Source of the DNA: an uncultured Opitutales bacterium
GTDB taxonomy: Bacteria; Verrucomicrobiota; Verrucomicrobiia; Opitutales; Intestinicryptomonadaceae
Length of the DNA stretch: 61,343 bases
Reading direction: 5' to 3'
Assembly (NCBI GenBank): GCA_900545705.1
Contig: URAK01000012.1
Coordinates: forward strand, 1 to 61,343
The notes under the pieces were generated by a model, which was given only the letters and a program-made list of their open reading frames with translations, did no database searches and was not told where the DNA came from. Every line of letters begins with the position of its first letter. The first letter of the stretch is position 1. Of the stretch, positions 58,826 to 61,343 are shown piece by piece. Position numbers and translations under genes: made by a program.

Positions 58826-61343
58826 TTATCTAAAATAGGAAACTCCCGACGAGAATATCGGCTGTATTTTATTCCCGGCAATATTTTTTCCTACATTGGT
58901 TCCAAACCTCTCGCTATGCCCCATTTTGCCGAAAACAAGGCCGTCCGGGCTTGTAATGCCCTCAATTGCATGCAGCGAGCCGTTGGGATTAAACGGTATG
59001 CAAGAGCACGGCTCGCCTTTGGCATCGACGTACTGCGTCGCGATTTGCCCGTTAGCTGCAAGTTTTTGAATGACGCTCTCGGGGGCAATGAATTTGCCCT
59101 CGCCGTGGGAAACAGGTATTGCGTGCTCGTCACCGACTTCGCACTGCGAAAGCCATGGCGAAAGTACGCTCGCGACCCTTGTCCTGACGTAGGTTGATAC
59201 GTGGCGGGAAATATTGTTGTACGTGAGAGTCGGGCTATCGGGACCAAGCTCCCTAACTTCGCCAAACGGCACAAGACCCAATTTTATAAGCGCCTGGAAG
59301 CCGTTGCATATGCCTAAAACCAAGCCCTTGCGGTCTTTGAGAAGCGACATCACCGCATCCGCAAGCGCCGGGTTTCTAAACACTGCCGCTATGAATTTTC
59401 CCGAACCCGCCGGCTCGTCGCCCGCACTGAATCCGCCTGGAATCATAAGAATTTGGGCAGCGTCAATGCGCCGTTTCATCTCCGCTATCGACTCGGCAAC
59501 TTTTTCGTCCGAAAGATTATTGAAAACGAAAGTGTCGGCAATTGCCCCCGCTGATTCAAATGCGCGCGCAGTATCGTACTCGCAGTTTGTCCCCGGAAAT
59601 ACCGGTATGAAAACTTTGGGGCGGGCAACCTTTGAGCGTGCGAGATTCGGGGCGCGCAATTTGTAAGAGGGTTTCAGCAGTTCCCCTTTCTGCGATGGCT
59701 CCGCGAGGGTCGCAAAAACGCCCTCAAGCGGCTTTGTCCACGCGCTGTAAAGCTCCGACAATTCAATGGAGCTTCCTCCAGCGAAAATCTTGCCGCTATC
59801 GACCGTTTCCCCGACAAGCTTTGCAAAGATTTCCGAAGCCTGTGCGCTGTCGGCCAGCTCTACAACTATCGCGCCCTCATTCAGCGCGAAAATATCGCCG
59901 CCGTAGTTTTTATCGAGCGAAAATCCTATGGAGTTGCCGAAACACATTTTTGAGACAGCCGCCGCGATGCCGCCCACCCCTACTACCTGCGCCGAGAGAA
60001 TTTCACCTTTCTTTATTGCGCCGAATAGGGCCGAGTATTTTTTTAACGCGTCCGACCATACCGGCGCGAGGGAATCGTCCCTGTCTATTTCGATTATCGC
60101 AACCCTTGACCCCGCCTTTTTAAATTCCGGAGAAATCACATTTTCCACATTGCACGGAACTATCGCAAAGCTTACGAGAGTCGGCGGCACGTCAATATTG
60201 TTGAAGGAGCCCGACATCGAGTCTTTACCGCCAATGGCGGCCGCGCCGAGCCCCATCTGCGCCTCGTATGCGCCAAGCAGCGCCGCGAGTGGCTTGCCCC
60301 AGCGCTTGGGATCCTTGCGGAGTTTCTCAAAATACTCTTGGAATGTCAGCCTTATGCGGGTGACATCTCCGCCGGACGCCGCGATTTTTGCGAAGGATTC
60401 AAGCACTGCATACATAGCCCCGTGGTAAGGGCTCCAAATAGAAATATCCGGATTGAAACCGAATGCAAAGAGAGTTCCGGTTTTTGTGTCGCCCTTCAAA
60501 AGCGGTATTTTTGAGCACATTGCGTTGGGCGGAGTCGCGAGGTTTTTTCCGCCATACGGGTGCAGCACTGCGGATGCGCCAATTGAAGAGTCAAACCTCT
60601 CGACAAGCCCGCGCTGGCAGCAGCTGTTTAAATTTGAAAGAGCTTCTTTCCAAGACTCGGCGTCGCCCGAGGCTCGGTTTGACGGAGCCGCAAGCGGAGA
60701 GTTATCCGAAGGGGATACTATTTCTGCGGAAGCTGTCGCCGTCACGCCGTTTGTATCTAAGAATGCGCGTGACAAATTTACAATGTCCCCGCCCCTCCAT
60801 TTCATAACGAGCCTTCCGGTGTCGGTGACTACCGCAACTTCCGTGCATTCGAGATTTTCCTCTTCCGCATATTTTTTGTATGCTCTGACATCGGAGCTCG
60901 AAACCACCACCGCCATTCGCTCTTGCGATTCCGAAATAGCAAGTTCAGTTCCGTCGAGACCCGCATATTTTTTAGGAACGGCGTCGAGGTTTATTTCAAG
61001 CGACGGCGCGAGCTCCCCTATCGCGACAGAAACTCCGCCAGCGCCGAAGTCGTTGCAGCGCTTTATCAGTCTGCTTGCCGCCGGATTTCGGAAGAGGCGC
61101 TGCAATTTTCTTTCCATGGGGGCGTCGCCCTTTTGAACTTCCGCGGAATTTTCGAGCGCATGTTCAGTATGGTCCTTTGAAGAGCCGGTCGCACCGCCGA
61201 TTCCGTCTCTGCCTGTCCGACCTCCCACGAGAAGTATTACATCGCCCTTTTCCGGGGTTCCCCTGACAACCATATCGCGCGGAGCCGCCGCGACAACCGC
61301 GCCAATTTCCATGCGCTTTGCGATGTACCCGGGATTGTAAATT
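58826..61343 (-). CDS. purL: phosphoribosylformylglycinamidine synthase, large form (3' part)
   Basis: FGAM synthase makes formylglycinamidine ribonucleotide from FGAR, ATP and glutamine in purine synthesis. The frame runs off the window edge; reading upstream of the ATG at 61312 gives more matching sequence (NPGYIAKR), so this is not the true start. Visible are VGGRTGRDGIGGATGSS, the AIGGKDSMSG ATP-binding repeat, and a C-terminal glutaminase: VFPGTNCEYD, ICNGFQ (nucleophile Cys), SHGEGKF and NPNGSLHAIEGI. The fused glutaminase shows it is the large single-chain PurL (about 1200-1300 aa) rather than the PurLQS complex. Confidence 0.95.
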   Translation of the reverse strand, partial: IYNPGYIAKRMEIGAVVAAAPRDMVVRGTPEKGDVILLVGGRTGRDGIGGATGSSKDHTEHALENSAEVQKGDAPMERKLQRLFRNPAASRLIKRCNDFGAGGVSVAIGELAPSLEINLDAVPKKYAGLDGTELAISESQERMAVVVSSSDVRAYKKYAEEENLECTEVAVVTDTGRLVMKWRGGDIVNLSRAFLDTNGVTATASAEIVSPSDNSPLAAPSNRASGDAESWKEALSNLNSCCQRGLVERFDSSIGASAVLHPYGGKNLATPPNAMCSKIPLLKGDTKTGTLFAFGFNPDISIWSPYHGAMYAVLESFAKIAASGGDVTRIRLTFQEYFEKLRKDPKRWGKPLAALLGAYEAQMGLGAAAIGGKDSMSGSFNNIDVPPTLVSFAIVPCNVENVISPEFKKAGSRVAIIEIDRDDSLAPVWSDALKKYSALFGAIKKGEILSAQVVGVGGIAAAVSKMCFGNSIGFSLDKNYGGDIFALNEGAIVVELADSAQASEIFAKLVGETVDSGKIFAGGSSIELSELYSAWTKPLEGVFATLAEPSQKGELLKPSYKLRAPNLARSKVARPKVFIPVFPGTNCEYDTARAFESAGAIADTFVFNNLSDEKVAESIAEMKRRIDAAQILMIPGGFSAGDEPAGSGKFIAAVFRNPALADAVMSLLKDRKGLVLGICNGFQALIKLGLVPFGEVRELGPDSPTLTYNNISRHVSTYVRTRVASVLSPWLSQCEVGDEHAIPVSHGEGKFIAPESVIQKLAANGQIATQYVDAKGEPCSCIPFNPNGSLHAIEGITSPDGLVFGKMGHSERFGTNVGKNIAGNKIQPIFSSGVSYFR

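Overview
The window looks like a chromosome segment of a Gram-negative member of the PVC group, most likely Verrucomicrobiota (Opitutae-like). This is inferred from gene content, not from an rRNA gene. Pointers are an HZS-alpha-like cytochrome, an exosortase/EpsI pair, two ECF sigma/anti-sigma pairs, an Mla-type lipid transporter, a TonB-like protein, an RND pump and several secreted carbohydrate-active enzymes. Coding sequence is moderate in GC and the intergenic stretches are strikingly AT-rich.

Layout. 1-8.3 kb is loosely packed accessory DNA: tRNA-Lys, an acyl-ACP thioesterase, a ~1 kb AT-rich stretch without genes, a GH29 fucosidase whose signal peptide is cut off by an apparent frameshift, a large SEL1/TPR protein and an NxGxx pentapeptide-repeat protein. 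8.4-14.6 kb holds polB, hisD and a histidine kinase on the minus strand, divergent from adk-ymdB. 14.6-17.9 kb has a repeat-rich spacer, a secreted beta-helix glycosidase-like protein and an ABC ATPase. 17.97-22.4 kb is a compact plus-strand operon (maf, TonB-like, rluA-like, DUF1189-like, folE2). A Tat-exported oxidoreductase, the exosortase pair and a three-gene RND efflux operon run to 32 kb. A large GH-A-type glycosidase, an ECF sigma/anti-sigma pair and nhaD run to 38.4 kb. fabD, a PqiC-like lipoprotein and mlaD/F/E follow on the minus strand, then a secreted HZS-alpha-like diheme protein.

45.7-55.4 kb is one co-directional minus-strand block of eight genes. Its 5' half is the most unusual part of the window: a P-loop GTPase with a degenerate FHA-like N-terminus and a cysteine-pair zinc ribbon, a GAP1-N-like protein with a transmembrane anchor, a 917-aa single-pass coiled protein and a GYF-domain membrane protein. 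Their stop and start codons abut with 0-1 nt between them. nadK, a membrane protein, a YihY/BrkB protein and pdxH follow. Divergent from the GTPase is a second ECF sigma/anti-sigma pair whose upstream DNA carries a textbook ECF promoter, implying autoregulation. The window ends with rplU-rpmA and the 3' part of purL.

I read the GTPase/GAP1-like/coil/GYF cluster as a candidate membrane-associated GTPase signalling or conflict module. The assignment rests on motif recognition only. I saw no CRISPR array, transposase, integrase or rRNA gene.
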